Program-made: the position numbers and the translations under genes
NCBI GenBank assembly: GCA_023634235.1
Contig: JAMKCF010000007.1
Coordinates: 18,854,592 to 18,918,591 of the forward strand
Reading direction: 5' to 3'
DNA from: Pisaster brevispinus
Lineage: Eukaryota; Echinodermata; Asteroidea; Forcipulatida; Asteriidae
Length of the DNA stretch: 64,000 bases
Part shown: positions 1 through 20,300 of the stretch, piece by piece
Numbering within the stretch: position 1 is the stretch's first letter
How the letters are laid out: every line of letters begins with the position of its first letter
Notes under the pieces: generated by a model
Database searches by the model: none
Told to the model about the DNA's origin: nothing
Seen by the model: only the letters and a program-made list of their open reading frames with translations

Positions 1-1269
1 CCCCTCCATGCTTCACCCATGGAGGAATAAATTCTTCCATGCTTTATTCAACTTTAAGCTGAACTCTCAAAACCTCAAACATCAATCAATGAAAGAAATC
101 GTGTAAAAAAATCCCTACGCTGCGCGGCCGCCATGACTGCTTCTGCATTTCGCTGCGCTACCGAAGCCTCATGGATGACTGGTACCTTGCAGGGGCAGCT
201 GTTTTCCTGCCAGCATGCTTAGGGTGACCAGCGATGCTCCAACTACATTGAAAAATTTAATCTCTGTCCATACCATGCATTTGGTGATAAAGTACGACCG
301 TGATTCTTTTCAAGGCCTAAGAAAAATTGTTCTCAAACGGACACACACACGGAAATTTGCGATCTTATCCCCTAATTTCTGCCCTCAATAATCCTTTTTC
401 AATCAACAACCATTTTCATGGATTTGTGATTTGAGAATCGGTTTTATAGAACTTCTTTTGCAATGAAATCTTCGTGTTAACGATCGATCGACGACGCACA
501 ATTGAGGCAAAAGTTGTCGATGCTTGAATAGCCTTAACCCAACGCTGTGTATAGTGCAGAATCCGCAGGCGTGCGCCACATTGTGCAGCATTTGTTTACT
601 CGACTCGTGAACGTGTACAGAGTTGGAGGCTAGCCAAGCTTTCTTATGAATATGAATTTATTGACGGGCCAATCACAGCGTGCGGATTGTTGTTTAGGAT
701 GGACTTTGGACCTGCTGTTGTACTGTACAATACGCCATGTATTGTGTGCGTGTGTGGGGACTACCGGCGGGCGAGCGAACGTTGGGCCTGTGGATACTCA
801 CTACCATGTGGTTATGTGTGCGTGCACGTGCACGTGCGTGCGTGTTTTACTTATGAACGATCTAGAGATGTCAAAACTTGCCAAACCATTTTACGAACTT
901 ATAAATAATCTCTCTTTGGGATTTTACCACTGTACCCCTCATTTATTATGAAAAGGAACAATTATTTGACTCGCCCGGTTGGCTGGTAAAGGAAGGATTT
1001 TGACTCGCCCGCTGCTGTTTTCACTCGCATTTGGCGACAGGGCGACTGTTAATTTTGAGACCCCGAAGCAATTGCAGTCTTGCGGGGCTTCTGCGGGGCC
1101 TCGCAAGTATTTTGCGTGGCCCACGGTGATTTTTGCGGGGATCCCCGCACACTCGCGAGTATTTTGCGGGGGTCCCCGGCACGCACTCGTTAAGCCCCGC
1201 GAGTTACCCGCGAGGCTTTGGAATTACTTGTGGCCGGTACTGTACAGTGTAACATATCATGCGTATGTA
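1..1269. other. Non-coding upstream region, partly CpG-rich
   Basis: I see no coding exon here. Positions 100-240 are GC-rich, with ATG codons in good context on both strands (for example at 132 on +), but only short open frames follow. Positions 745-845 are TG/CG-rich simple sequence. Positions 960-1225 are strikingly CpG-rich and repeat TTGCGGGG-like and CGCGAG-like words. This could be a regulatory island or part of an old repeat. The missing first exons of the ERM gene downstream were searched for by eye here and not found. Confidence 0.4.
1134..1149. repeat. Perfect 16-bp palindrome
   Basis: The sequence TGCGGGGATCCCCGCA is exactly self-complementary. It sits in a CpG-rich stretch where near-copies of TCGCAAGTATTTTGCG and TCGCGAGTATTTTGCG flank it at about 1100 and 1155. 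Confidence 0.8.
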
Positions 1270-3712
1270 CAGTCGACTCTCGTTAATACGAGGTCCGCCG
1301 GACTGGCCCGTTCTCCTCGTATTATCCGAACCTCGTCTTAAACGCAGCGCACTATTTACACATACTATGTATACACACGTCGTCATAGTGCTTGCACTAC
1401 ACACGTGTCTAGGCTAGAACGGAGCAGTTTGCTTCCTAGTACAGTTCTTACGAGCATCCTTTACACAAAAATATCAATGTTAAATGCATTTTTGTTAACT
1501 ATGATCATAGAATTTTAATATTGTGTTTAATTCAAGATAAAAATCATAGCAAAGTCATGTCAAACTTGCCGTTCATGTGACCATGATGTGACAGATTCGA
1601 TACTGCGTAGCGCCTACGCTGAACGTTGTTTTCACTGGTAGCCGTCAGCGTGTAAGCGAAGTAGCATATCAAGCATAAGTTACCAGCAGATGTTTCTGGT
1701 TTTCGAATCGGAGGGAACCGTGTTGCCGGTCCGATCCGATAAATAGTTTGGCAACAAGAATGTTATTTCCGAGCCTTGACTGAATGGTAAGCTTTTACGC
1801 AACAATATTTTTCAGATCTCACTACAAAAGTATGAAAAACAATACATTTTGTCATCATGGCGCCGCAAAAATACCTTGTGGGCAATTCCACGGTAACTCG
1901 CGTTACATTTAATGGGTAGTTCCATGAATGTTTGGGCTGGTATTCTTTTATTTTGAGGTCAGATAAATAGAATTTCTCTGAGGAACATTATGAAGAGTTA
2001 TGATTAACAACCCCCCTCAAAAAAAAAAAAAACGCCTTTTGTCTTCTTTTGGCAACACCTTTATTTTCGGTAACTCATGTTACATAAAAAGGACATAGCA
2101 TAAAAACACATCAGCTATTTTTTCAAATTCTCCTCAAACTGGGCAACCCTGATGGAAACTTTTCTGTGTTTCTATGACATAGGCATGTATGATGCATGAT
2201 TACATTCAAATAATAACAAAACAATTGATACAAAATCAGAAAGGACCTCTCATGTCGGTAACTCGCGTTACGGTAACTCGCGTTACAGCTTGTCTGCGAA
2301 AAAACAATGCCTCATTTCATGCATATCTAAAGTTCATGTCAAGTTTGCAACATGTACTACATAAAACAAATTGATAACAAGTAGGATTACCCACTTATGT
2401 AACTTCTAACTAACTCATCCAGCTACACACTGGCATACACTGGTATATACAGTATGTATGGTGCATGTACAACTTAGTATGTACATTTATGTTGTGAACA
2501 AAATGTTGGATGCATCCAGTATGATTCCATTGGATATTCTGACCAGCTTTACACTACACTTACAAAAGTAAATGGAAAGAAATCACTGCTTTCCGGAAAA
2601 GCTCATTGTTTCATTTGAAATCTACAATGTCCTGTACATATGTTTATGTGTAAAGTCTCAAAACTTGGTTGAAAACTTGTAGTGGCAGCGATTGTTGGCT
2701 ATGTCTGGCTTCTCAAGCTTCACCATTCTAACTTGCAATTGAAATTAGAATGACAAGCTGATGTTAGACCATGGAGGAAGGAAATACACTCCATGGTTAG
2801 ACTGACTTTAGAAAAGATGCAGCAGAGACATAAGAGTGCGCACAAGTGCATTGTGGGTAGGTCTTCATAAATGCTGCCCTCTTTTGTTTTAGTTCAGTTA
2901 TATTACATATAATTACATTACATTAAGCCCTAAAACACACATGGGCCATACATTTGCATTGAAAAACTGCATCAAACTGGTGGTAACTCGCGTTACCTAC
3001 GGTAACTCGCGTTACATGGTAACTCGTGTTACAGCTTTTAGATGCTTATTTTTTAAATATTGGGATGAATTAGCAGAAAATGGCATCATAGGAAAATAAA
3101 GTATTGGGTTTAATTAGAAAATAATTAATCTCACCATTTTATTTAGTTCAGAAAAATTATTAGAGGAAAAAGTAGGTGTTTCGGTAACTCGCGTTACAAT
3201 GTCTCTAATGCATTATATTCCGAAGCGTAGAATTAAGCAGCGATGAAATATCAACTTTCTTTCTGGGCAGGAAAGAAACATGACTTATAACAATATAATT
3301 AATCATTTAGCTTGGTTTTGTTCCATTATTTACTTTGAAATATCATATCATTTCTAATTACCATTTTTTTATGGATTTTTTGCACAAATTGTCCTTAAAA
3401 CAATTTTGGTCATATTTTGAAAAATCTTAAAGCTTAAAAAAAAAAAAATTTCACAATGCAAAACTAGAACTCATACATAAATAAATTGTAGTGCCTAAAC
3501 TTTCATTTCTTGAAGTTGAAATTTTCATGTAATGTCCACCTTTCCATGGAATTGCCCTTGTATTATCCGTGTTCTCGTTACGACCGTGCTCGTATCTTCC
3601 GTTTTTTAAGACATACATGTAGAACACCCATGGGACAGTTCGGGACCGGTGAAATACCTTGTATTAACCGGCGTCTCGTATCTTCCGAGCTCGTATTAAC
3701 AAGAGTCGACTG
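1270..3712. mobile_element. Non-autonomous pogo/Tc1-mariner-like DNA transposon
   Basis: The left end starts CAGTCGACTCTCGTTAATAC and the right end is its reverse complement over about 23 bp with one mismatch. Both ends are flanked by TA (1268-1269 and 3713-3714), as expected for Tc1/mariner/pogo target duplication. Subterminal words of the type CTCGTATTATCCG recur inside both ends (about 1315-1335, 3555-3590, 3655-3700). No open frame of transposase size lies inside, so the copy must depend on a transposase made elsewhere. The interior carries the dispersed GGTAACTCGCGTTAC motif. The superfamily is inferred from TIR sequence and TA; no transposase is present to confirm it. Confidence 0.75.
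1892..3197. repeat. Eight dispersed copies of a 15-bp motif
   Basis: GGTAACTCGCGTTAC occurs exactly at 1892-1906, 2257-2271, 2272-2286 (head-to-tail with the previous copy), 2982-2996, 3001-3015 and 3183-3197. Variants altered only in the centre lie at 2069-2083 (TCAT for TCGC) and 3018-3032 (TCGT). The outer GTAAC and GTTAC arms are inverted repeats and are kept in all eight. All copies fall inside the 1270-3712 transposon. Confidence 0.9.
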
Positions 3713-5083
3713 TACATGTACATGTAGTTATGATTAGTAATTCGTATTGCATACCTACAAGTACAGTACATTTGGACATGTACAACAAGCAAACAGAGAT
3801 TCAGCCAGAAATTCAAACTTGGTTCAAATTTGATTTCAACTGAACAAAAAGGCATCCAAATTACTGACGTGTAGATTTATGCAGATCCAAAGTCTAGAAA
3901 GACACATGTATAGCTCTTTATATTAATTGTTGCCTGCATGGTGTTGCAGTATTCCTGCTGAGAAATTCCTTCATGTGAAGGGAATGTGAACAATCCTTTC
4001 ACCTCTATTTGATTGGTAAAAAATCCATTTTGTTTGATTATATAATGTATGCATTTACATCATGGAACTAGAATGTGCCGATAAATGCAGTGTTTCCTAA
4101 TAAATGTGTTATTACCAAATAGTGTTACTGTAAGAGGGAGTAATCTCATATTAACAAATGAACTTTCAGCCATGAGAGTAAGTTTGAAGTACCCAAAGTA
4201 AACACTGTCAAAGATCAAACAGAGACTGCTTTGTCATCGACTGATGGAGAATTTATTACAGCAATAAAGAGGTGTATTAACATAACAGTGTAAAGTACAC
4301 CTGTAGCAGTTGGTTTAGCCCTTTATAATATTTTGAAGTGCAGTTTATGGTGAATTCAGCACCATTATCCTATTGCATTTTGATAAAGTTGGGCCATGTT
4401 ATCAGATAAGTCTAATACTTTGCATCAACTGGTCTATTCCAGGCAATTGAGGTACACATTCATAACTGTGTACGTTTGTTAACATAAAGGTCTTAAGGTG
4501 TCTCCTCGAGTAGTAGGGATTGTGGTTTCAATCTTGTCATGTCTGACATGTCTTACAGGCCTAGAATTACACAGAGGCCATGGCCTCCATTGCCCCATTC
4601 TTGGCCTTGATGCCCCTTCAAAAGTTTCCCATTGTCTTTGAGATTTTCCACTGAAAGTTTGTGCCCTTTGCAAAATGAAAATGTCCTTGCCCTCTCAAAG
4701 ATGAAATTCAGCAGAGTTGTAGGTGAGTTCTTTTGTGAGATTACTCCATGTACATGTACATATTTTCATTGTGACATAGCATATCATGACTACTACTTAA
4801 AAAGCCCCATTAGCTGAAACATCACAATGTGGGGTTGAATCTTGGTTGGTCAGGGAGGTTCCTATCCTTGAGCAAAACACTTAACTATAATGGCTTCTGA
4901 TTTACCCAGGAGTAAATGGGTACCTGTGACTGTTATGGGATTGGTTGCTGGTTCTGCATACTGTTAAGGAGTTGAGATGGCCCTGACAGTATGCTTGAGG
5001 AATGATGAACAGGGGGTTGTGATAGAGCCAAGAGTGCCTACATGCATGATTAATGAGTTTCTTTTGCCTGGTTTCCCCCTCAG
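3713..5083. other. Non-coding, repeats, ERM intron
   Basis: No exon was recognised. 4480-4740 belongs to an interspersed family also seen at about 43015-43080, 50195-50260, 55085-55345 and 56030-56090 (shared words around 'cttggtgcccct' and 'gagagggcaagg'). 4835-4965 is a SINE tail. Because the first ERM exon seen begins in mid-domain, this stretch is most simply intron sequence. Confidence 0.45.
4835..4965 (+). repeat. SINE (family B) tail, truncated
   Basis: The sequence shares the block ending GTAAATGGGTACCTGTGA with the full-length tRNA-derived SINE at 41322-41560. The tRNA-like head is missing or badly worn here. Confidence 0.55.
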
Positions 5084-12494
<7,411 letters not shown>

Positions 12495-13101
12495 TGGAAG
12501 AAAAGAAACTCAGAAGAAAACCTTGTTGTACATGACACATCGTATTAAGGCTTCTTACCCTGGAAGTCCTGTAAGCTGTCCACCCAGTGCAAATGACTTC
12601 AACTACCACTTTGCCATTTTTAATATCAGTGGTTTGGAAGGATTTCAAACCATCATAGCCTTTACCACATCTGTTGTGTATTTTGACACCATAGGTTGCA
12701 ATTGCACAGGACTTATAGGCCGTTATCACACGGCAGCCATCTTTAATGTGGTCTTTTAGAATCTTACCCAACCATGCTGAGGCTAGAAGCAAAACAGCCC
12801 GGTCCCTTTGCATGCATGGCTTGTATTCATTGGTACATACAGACAAACAGGGAACCAGGCCAATATGGCTGCAGTGTGGTAATGATCTATTTGTGTTGTG
12901 TTAATAATAACCACTGGTGGAATCTGTAGGCTTGTACACACAATTACAGCCAGATTTGATTTCAATTCTATCGGTGTATCGGTGCTGATTCAACCTCCCA
13001 TGTGCTTTCCATTATGAGCCTTGTCTGTTAAGCATTCTGAAGCATTTTTAGTGCCCAAAGAAAACATGCATGGACATTTTTCCAGAAAGCATTGAAATAA
13101 A
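12495..13101 (+). other. Probable ERM 3' UTR with AATAAA
   Basis: The stretch runs from the ERM stop to the first good poly(A) signal, AATAAA at 13096-13101. A second AATAAA lies at 14159-14164, so longer 3' ends are possible. No coding signal is seen. Confidence 0.5.
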
Positions 13102-16100
13102 CCAACTTTATTGTTCACTTTAAAGCAGTTTTCCATTAGTCAAGGCTTGTCGTGGACCGGTCATGAGGAACCCTTTGTTGTTACTTTTTATTAATTACTT
13201 TTAGTTTGATTTCATGATTGTGTTAACCAAGAAATTATAAATCAAGTCAGTAGCTACTTTGTTGTGTTTATACTGGGTTTCCCCCACATAAATTACTTCC
13301 AAATATATATTTAAAATATTAATACAAAAATATCAGAGTATGATAGAAGGTACTTAGACTGAGAAGTCATATATTGGTAATTTCTGTTTTTAGAGGCATT
13401 ATTATTATTTTTTGAAAAAGCTTTGTATACACTAACCTACCACCATTACTGCAGTATCAACATTGGAGCACACTTCACGCTTTTATTTTGTTGGCATTTT
13501 GTGAAGTAACAGTAGCATCAATTGGGTTGGGATTTAGGGCCCAAGTAGGAATTCTTGTAAACTAAGCAATGGGTTAAAGTTGTCATTTGTGGATGGGTTT
13601 AATGAGTAGTCTGCAGCTTGAAGCGTATATTCTTATTTAGCTTGTCCTTCAATGTCAAGTAAACCTATCCCAATCCAAACCTCCAAGTACAAACTTATCC
13701 AGATCTTGATGCCTAGCCAGTCTTGGTTAATGCCAAAACCAATGCACTCTTGATAACATGACTGTGCAGTACTGAATCACTTCAATCTGGGAGAGAGAGA
13801 AACTATGGCAGTGTAGTGATATTAACCCATCATGTTTGGGTACAAGAACACAGGTTCACTACTGACCATGCTTATGTAAATCTAGCACTTGATTGCTTAT
13901 ACACTGTATAGCATACTTGGGATGTGTGGTTCAGTTTGTTGTCATGTTGTGGGGGAGAATTTGTAGGTTGCCTCAAAAGGTCTCTTTTAAAGCACATGCC
14001 AAAAATCTTGATTGCCTTAATATTGCTGTCATTTGTAAGGTTGCTGTACATAATGCGCTGTGAAAGGACATTTCTGGCTATGAATGCAAAGTAATGTATT
14101 GAGATATTTTACATGAATGAAGTGCCTTGAGTTGTTAGCTTTATCTCAAAGGCTTCTTAATAAAATCCTGCTGTGAAACACAGGCTTCTTTTGCCAAGCA
14201 ATGGTTTAGTACACATTATACTGGAGTTGTTGGGCCTCTAGGTGGCAGCAGACTAAACATGTTCTTGAAAATGGACTATTTCGCAAATAATTTTACGCGC
14301 GTTAGCTGTAAATTGAGGTGCATGCTGGTCTAGATAAAAAAAATTATCATTATCTAGACCGACATGCATCTTATTTTACAGCTAATGCATGCATAGTAGT
14401 CTTTTACCTCGTATGTCTGCTGCCACCTATCATCTAAAAGTCTCTAGTTAACACATGAAACTTATGATTGTAGTAAGTTACCCGCATATATGTAAAAGTG
14501 CCACATGTTGTTTATTAGGGTGAGTTTGCTTTTGTGTTGTTTTTACATTTCCTTTTTGAATTGATAAATGTGTAGAAAAAAGTATCACTTTAATTATAAA
14601 AAACTTGTTTTCTTCTTTTTTTTTGTTATCATGTTTAGCCTATTATTCCCTAGTTAAAATATTTTCTAAGAAATTTGTACCTGTTTGGGCATAATCAAAA
14701 TTATAGATTTAAAAAATCTGTGTTAATTTTGCTTTGAAATATGGATTTGAAAAAGTAAAAAGTGTAGCAATATAGGCAGGCGGTTTGTATATTTTAGAGA
14801 TGAGAGAGATTACATTGAAGGGAGATAGCAGTGATGGACTGTTGCTTCGTGTTGTTGGGGTTGGAATTGGGTAAGAAAACAAATCATCTAAAGCTGTTAT
14901 AGCCAATTATTTATTATTCTTGGATTAAACAATCAAAGTGGGAAATATTCATCCTACATGGAAATCTTGGAGCGTGTGGCGCAGGTTGGGATTAAGCATA
15001 ACAGCAGACGTATGTTTAGAAATACAACCAAGGAGTTTTTGTTCTTCTAGTTAATAATTCATGTACCCTCATGGCTGTTTCAGTACTCAACAATTAAACA
15101 AATGCCATCTGCTGCTTTATTATAACTAGATTATTGGTACCAAAAAAAAAAAGAAAAAAAAGAAAAAAAATCAAGAAAATCGGTGAAATCGATATTTAAT
15201 ATGCAAGCTTTAGTTGTAGATGTAGAGTAGCTGGGAATTTATAGATGGACAAATATTTTGAAGACTTCTATAAGCAAGGATAAAATAAAGTATATTTACA
15301 TTAATGTATATGTATACTTGCACATAGTGGGATCTAGTATTCCTAAACATTGGATACAAATGTGTGACTACAATGGAAAACATGAAATTTGATTATTATT
15401 TTTGCAGGTCTTTGTTTATATAGAATAATGTTGACATTCCGTTATTTGGGCGGGGTTTCAGCTTGTAGTAGTAGGGTGAAATTAGGGCCAAGTTCATGGA
15501 GCCAAAAATTGGCTAAGAGAATGTTTGCGTAGCTGAAGCAGTCCTTTGCTAGACACTGTTATCTGATCGGGGTATAGTTTCAGCTTAATCCACTATGGAC
15601 AACAAACACTGAGTGTCAAACCAAGGTTTCTGTTATGCACATTGTTTTGTACCTTTCCCAAATCAATACTTGCTAAGCTGTTATATTCTGAGGCTATGCT
15701 TTCTGCTTCTAACTCTATGAAAATGTATCCTGGTTTGTTAGGGCTCCCTCTCTAGATTCATCAGGTTCAATCACGATCTCATTTCTGGACTGACTCATTC
15801 ATACCCTGCTATGTAACACATGCATCATATTTTTTTCTATTATAGCAAAGATTGTGTGTTATTAACAACAGTTTGGTGCTCAACTTAAACAAAAGTTTGT
15901 CCTAATTTTGAAGTTACTGAATTCTTACAGTTTTTCTATTCCCAATCACATGCATCTAAAGGTGGTCCTGTATTAAGGAGTTTACAATAAACATTGACAG
16001 TTGTGTTCAGTTTTAAATGTATGTATTGGACTGTGGATACAGTTCAGTCACAATGATATGGGATTAAAGTGTCCAGTTATAGGGCATAGACTTAATGAAA

Positions 16101-16194
16101 AGGTGTTAAAAATCACAGCATAGTTATTCCCAAGAAGTGCAATTTACTGCTAACTTCCCCTAAGAAGACATTGCCTAGTCCCTACCAAATGTCC
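13102..16194. other. Non-coding region downstream of the ERM gene
   Basis: No gene is seen. It holds a 187-bp MITE (14241-14427), an A-rich simple stretch near 15143-15180 and AT-rich unique sequence. Part may be alternative 3' UTR. Confidence 0.5.
14241..14427. mobile_element. Small MITE with TA target duplication
   Basis: The termini GGTGGCAGCAGAC and GTCTGCTGCCACC are exact inverted repeats. TA flanks both ends (14239-14240, 14428-14429). Long inner arms (TGTAAATTGAGGTGCATGC and its worn complement) pair almost end to end around a spacer near 14338-14356, giving a foldback structure with Tc1/mariner-like target use. Confidence 0.8.
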
Positions 16195-16777
16195 AGTCAT
16201 CTCACTCCATTAGTTACTATTGAGTTGAGTGAGTGAAATTTACTAAGTACAAACTTCCCCCATAGGTCTTTCCTTATCTGGTCCCAATACCCAGTCATCA
16301 TACTCCTGTGCCTGCTGTATGCATAATACACTGAGCCAAGTGTGAACAATTTCTAAGTACAAAAAAGGTGTCCGCCGAACCTGAGGTCCGTGTTTAGCTA
16401 GCAAAAAGAAAAAGAAAAAGCTACTTTTGCTAAAAAATTATTTTCATAAATTAAACTCGCCTTAATAAAAAGGCCAGAGTTTTACAGAGTGGGAATTGAA
16501 CCCAGGACCATAGCATCCAGAGCCCTTGAGTCCTTCCACTGGACCATCAACTCTTCTTAAGAAACTTGCATCATTAATTAAAACCCTTAGAATGGACACA
16601 GGCAATGAAAAAAGAAAAGTTACAGAGTGGGAATTGAACCCAGGACCATAGAGTCAAGAGTCGCCGAGTCCATCCACTGGACCATCAAGTCTTAAGAAAC
16701 TTGCATCTGACATTAATTAAAACTAGTCATCTCACTCCATATGTTACCATGAAATTAACTAAGTACAAACTTCCCCC
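16195..16777. repeat. Segmental duplication, with tRNA-derived SINE pieces (-)
   Basis: Block 16195-16365 and its continuation to about 16570 recur as 16727-16782 plus 23736-24065, the second copy being split by the BEL/Pao insertion. The first copy keeps CCCCATAGGTCTT intact and is the paralogous empty site. Within it, 16480-16565 and 16618-16695 are minus-strand tRNA-like sequences: read on -, TGGTCCAGTGGA is an A-box-like word and GGGTTCAATTCCCA a B box. They resemble a worn tRNA-Glu-type SINE head and not a working tRNA. Confidence 0.75.
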
Positions 16778-16782
16778 ATAGG

Positions 16783-17169
16783 TGTAGCGCACTAAGCACT
16801 CAAAAAGGGGGGGGGCTGGTCTTTATGAAAACTGATGACGGAAGCTTCTACTGATGTTAAGACTTTTGTTTATTTAAGTATCTCAATCACTGTGAAAACG
16901 TTCACGCCTTAGACCAGCTGATAACTTCCAGCATTCAACCCTGATTACTTATATGACTACTTGGGACTCTATTTAGCCCATAAACACGATAAAAAGGGGC
17001 AACAAGTAGCCACAAAAACCCATCTGAACAACGAATGAATAAAGTTTTAGTTTACAAGCCTGACGAACAATACATGGAAAAACTGTGAATACGAGAGGGC
17101 GCTATCGGATTGTAGACTTGAACTTCAGTCAACCGAAAGTTTTAGCTACGCGCAAAGCTGCCAGTCACA
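16783..17169 (-). repeat. BEL/Pao LTR (3' LTR of the minus-strand element)
   Basis: This 387-bp repeat begins TGTAGCGCACTAAG and ends GCCAGTCACA. Against the other LTR I count about five substitutions and two single-base indels. It contains a run of nine Gs near 16807. Confidence 0.95.
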
Positions 17170-17308
17170 CTCCCACCAGTTACAAAAATGATTTATGATC
17201 TACAATACTCCTATTCCTAAAGGCAAAATAAAACATGAGTAACTCAAACAAAGTGTTAAAACGTTAAGTCATAAACAACAACTCAAACTGTCAAGAAGGG
17301 GGTACGAC

Positions 17309-20300
17309 CTAGGTGCTCTCCAAAACGTGTACTAGCTTCTGCACTGGGCGTTCTAGGAAAGTTAGCTTGTCATCGCGCTTCCCTTGTTGATTGAGCTTCC
17401 TTGTCCCGACTTGGACCTTGACCTTTCTCACCAAGTTGTCCTTATCTGTGGCAGCTTCCACTACTACACCCATAGGCCATTTGTTCCGAGCCACCTCTGG
17501 TTCCAGTAAAGAGGACAATGTCTCCAACCTCAATGTTTCTTCTCTGCTTGGTCCAGCACTGTCTGTGATTTAAGTTCTGCAGATACTCTTTTCGCCACCT
17601 ACTCCAGAATTGTTCTGTAAGGTATTGCACCCTTCTCCATCTCTTCCGAAGGTACATGTCTTTGTGGTACAAATTTACCCGGAGGTGGCAGTGGTACATT
17701 GGATTTCATTGTGAGGATATGATTTGGTGTCAAAGGCTCTGCACTGGTTGGATCATAGATGGTGTCAACCGATAGAGGACGGCTGTTTACTATAGCCATC
17801 GCTTCATAAAACAGTGTTCGAAGTGACGAGTCATCCAATCTTCCCGGACAAAGTGCAACTACTCCACTAAGGACATTTCTGATTGTCCTAATTTGACGTT
17901 CCCATACTCCGCCGATATGGCTGGCACAGGGAACATTCATGACGAAGTCACAGTCTTGGTTTGCTAAGTAGGCCGCCACTCTATCTGCGTCAAGCTCTTT
18001 CAAAGCTGAATTTAGTTCATTTTTTGCACCAACAAAGTTGCTGCCTTGATCCGACCTGATTTGACGAACCTTTCCTCTTATGGCGATGAAACATCGCAGT
18101 CCGTTGATGAAGGCATCAGTGGAGAGATCATCAAGCATCTCCACATGAACTGCTCTTGAGCATAGACATGTGAACAGTAGGCCGTATCTCTTGAAGTTCT
18201 TGCGACCTTGTTTGGTAATGAAGGGGCCAAAACAGTCCATGCCGCAATATGAGAATGGTGGAGATGATTCAACACGATCTTCAGGTAGATCTGCCATCTT
18301 CTGTTCTTGAGTGGGTCGCCGATTTCTCCTGCAGATCACACATTTACGAATAAGACTCGATACCAGACCTCCACCCCCGATGATCCAAAACCCATTGGCT
18401 CTAAGATCTTTAATAGGGGGACTCTCCTTAAACTCGAACTTCTGCACCAACTTAAACAGGAATAAGGCTGATTCCTGTCGTTCTTCGACACTGCTCATAT
18501 TACTATCTGTATCTCCTTTCGCTCTTCTTCGAAGTCTGGCAATAGCTCGAACCAACATCGGCCAGCTGGAGAATTTGGACAGTAGTAAGAAGAGAAATGG
18601 ATCATTTGACTCCTCTGTGGCTGTGCTGAGTACTGTCGACTTCCTTATTTCTGGATCCTCAAGTGACAGTTCAGGTGTTAATTTCGATGGGATCATGAAC
18701 TTTGGGCTCCACAGGAAATCAGGACCTTTGTACCAGGATGACTCTTGAAGAGCTGTTGCTGTGAGCCCTCTTGAAGCATGATCAGCAGGATTAGAACTAG
18801 ACTCAACGTAGAACCAATGATCAACGTCTGTAATCTCTCTGATCATTTGCACACGGTTGGCCACAAATGTATGGAAGCGTCGCGCCTCATTGTTGATGTA
18901 TCCTAGGACTACCTGGGAACAGTCCAGAAGATTTCTTCTCCATTTGGCAGGTGGAGCTCCTCCTTCAGAATTTGACTTATCTTCACCGACACAACAGCTG
19001 CAGTCAACTCAAGGCGGGGAATTGTTGTGATGTTGGTCGGAGCAACTCGCGACTTGCCCATCAGAAGTGTGCAGCATACTCTGTCCTGGTGATCCTGAAT
19101 TCTGAGATAGGAACATTGGCCATAACCCAAGGTGCTGGCATCTGAGAAGTGGTGCAACTGAGTAGACTTAACTCCACCAAATTGACTCGGCTTTAGGCAG
19201 CGTGGAATTCGAATCGCTGCAATCTTTGGAAGGTCCGACATCCACTTCTCCCACCGTGGTCCTAACTCTGCAGGCAGAGGATCATCCCACCCACTTCCGT
19301 TGCGACACATATGCTGCAGCAGCAATTTGCCTATGAGGACAAATGGAGCCAACAGTCCAAGAGGGTCGTAAACTGATGCAACCAAGGACAAAATTCCTCG
19401 ACGAGTGAAGGTTGCCTCCTTGGTCTGGATCTTGAAGAAGAAATCATCATTCTCCACATCCCACTGTATCCCCAGTGTGGAGGACAGGGGAAGATCATCC
19501 TTGTTAAGGTCTACTTCCTTAACTGACGCAGCACGTTCCTTTAGAGGGATAGATTCCAGTACTTCTCTACTATTGGAGATGAACTTGTGCAGGTGAATAC
19601 TGCCTTTGCTACACAACTCTCTGGCTTCATCGATGAGTTGAATTGCCTCATTGTTGGTCTCGGTACTGATCAGTCCATCATCTACGTAAAAGTGGTGTTT
19701 GATGAACGGGGCTGCGGAGGGGAACTCTTTCTCGTACTTCTTAGACAAAAACTTTAGACCATAGTTTGCGCAACCTGGCGACGAAGTAGCTCCAAATAAG
19801 TGGACCTTCATCCTATACTCTGTAGGCTCTCACGTGAGGTCCCCATTCTTCCACCAAAGAAATCGCAAGTAGTCTCGGTCTTCAGGTCTGACGATGAATT
19901 GATGGAACATCCTTTCAATGTCGCAGAATATGGCTACAGGATGAATTCTAAATCGACTTAATACTCCCACCAGGGCATTTGTCAAGTCGGGGCCACTCAG
20001 TAAATGATCATTCAGGGAAGTACCCCGGTGCTGACTTGAACAGTCAAACACAACCCGTATCTTGTTTGGCTTCTTTGGGTGGTAAACGCCGTGGTGGGGA
20101 ATATACCACACTTCGCCCTCCTTCACATCAGATTGGGCTTCCTCTGCATCACCCTTTGCGATGACATCCTGAACAAAACTCACAAAATCATCATGATATT
20201 TCTTGTCTCTCTCTAACTTGCGCTTGAGATGGCTGAGACGGAGAGATGCCTGAGCTTTGTTAACCGGTAGACATGGACGAGAGCGGAATGGCAGGGGCAT

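Noticed and set aside
646..951. 101-codon Cys-rich frame on +
   Set aside because: It comes from TG/CG-rich simple sequence, with no domain or splice context.
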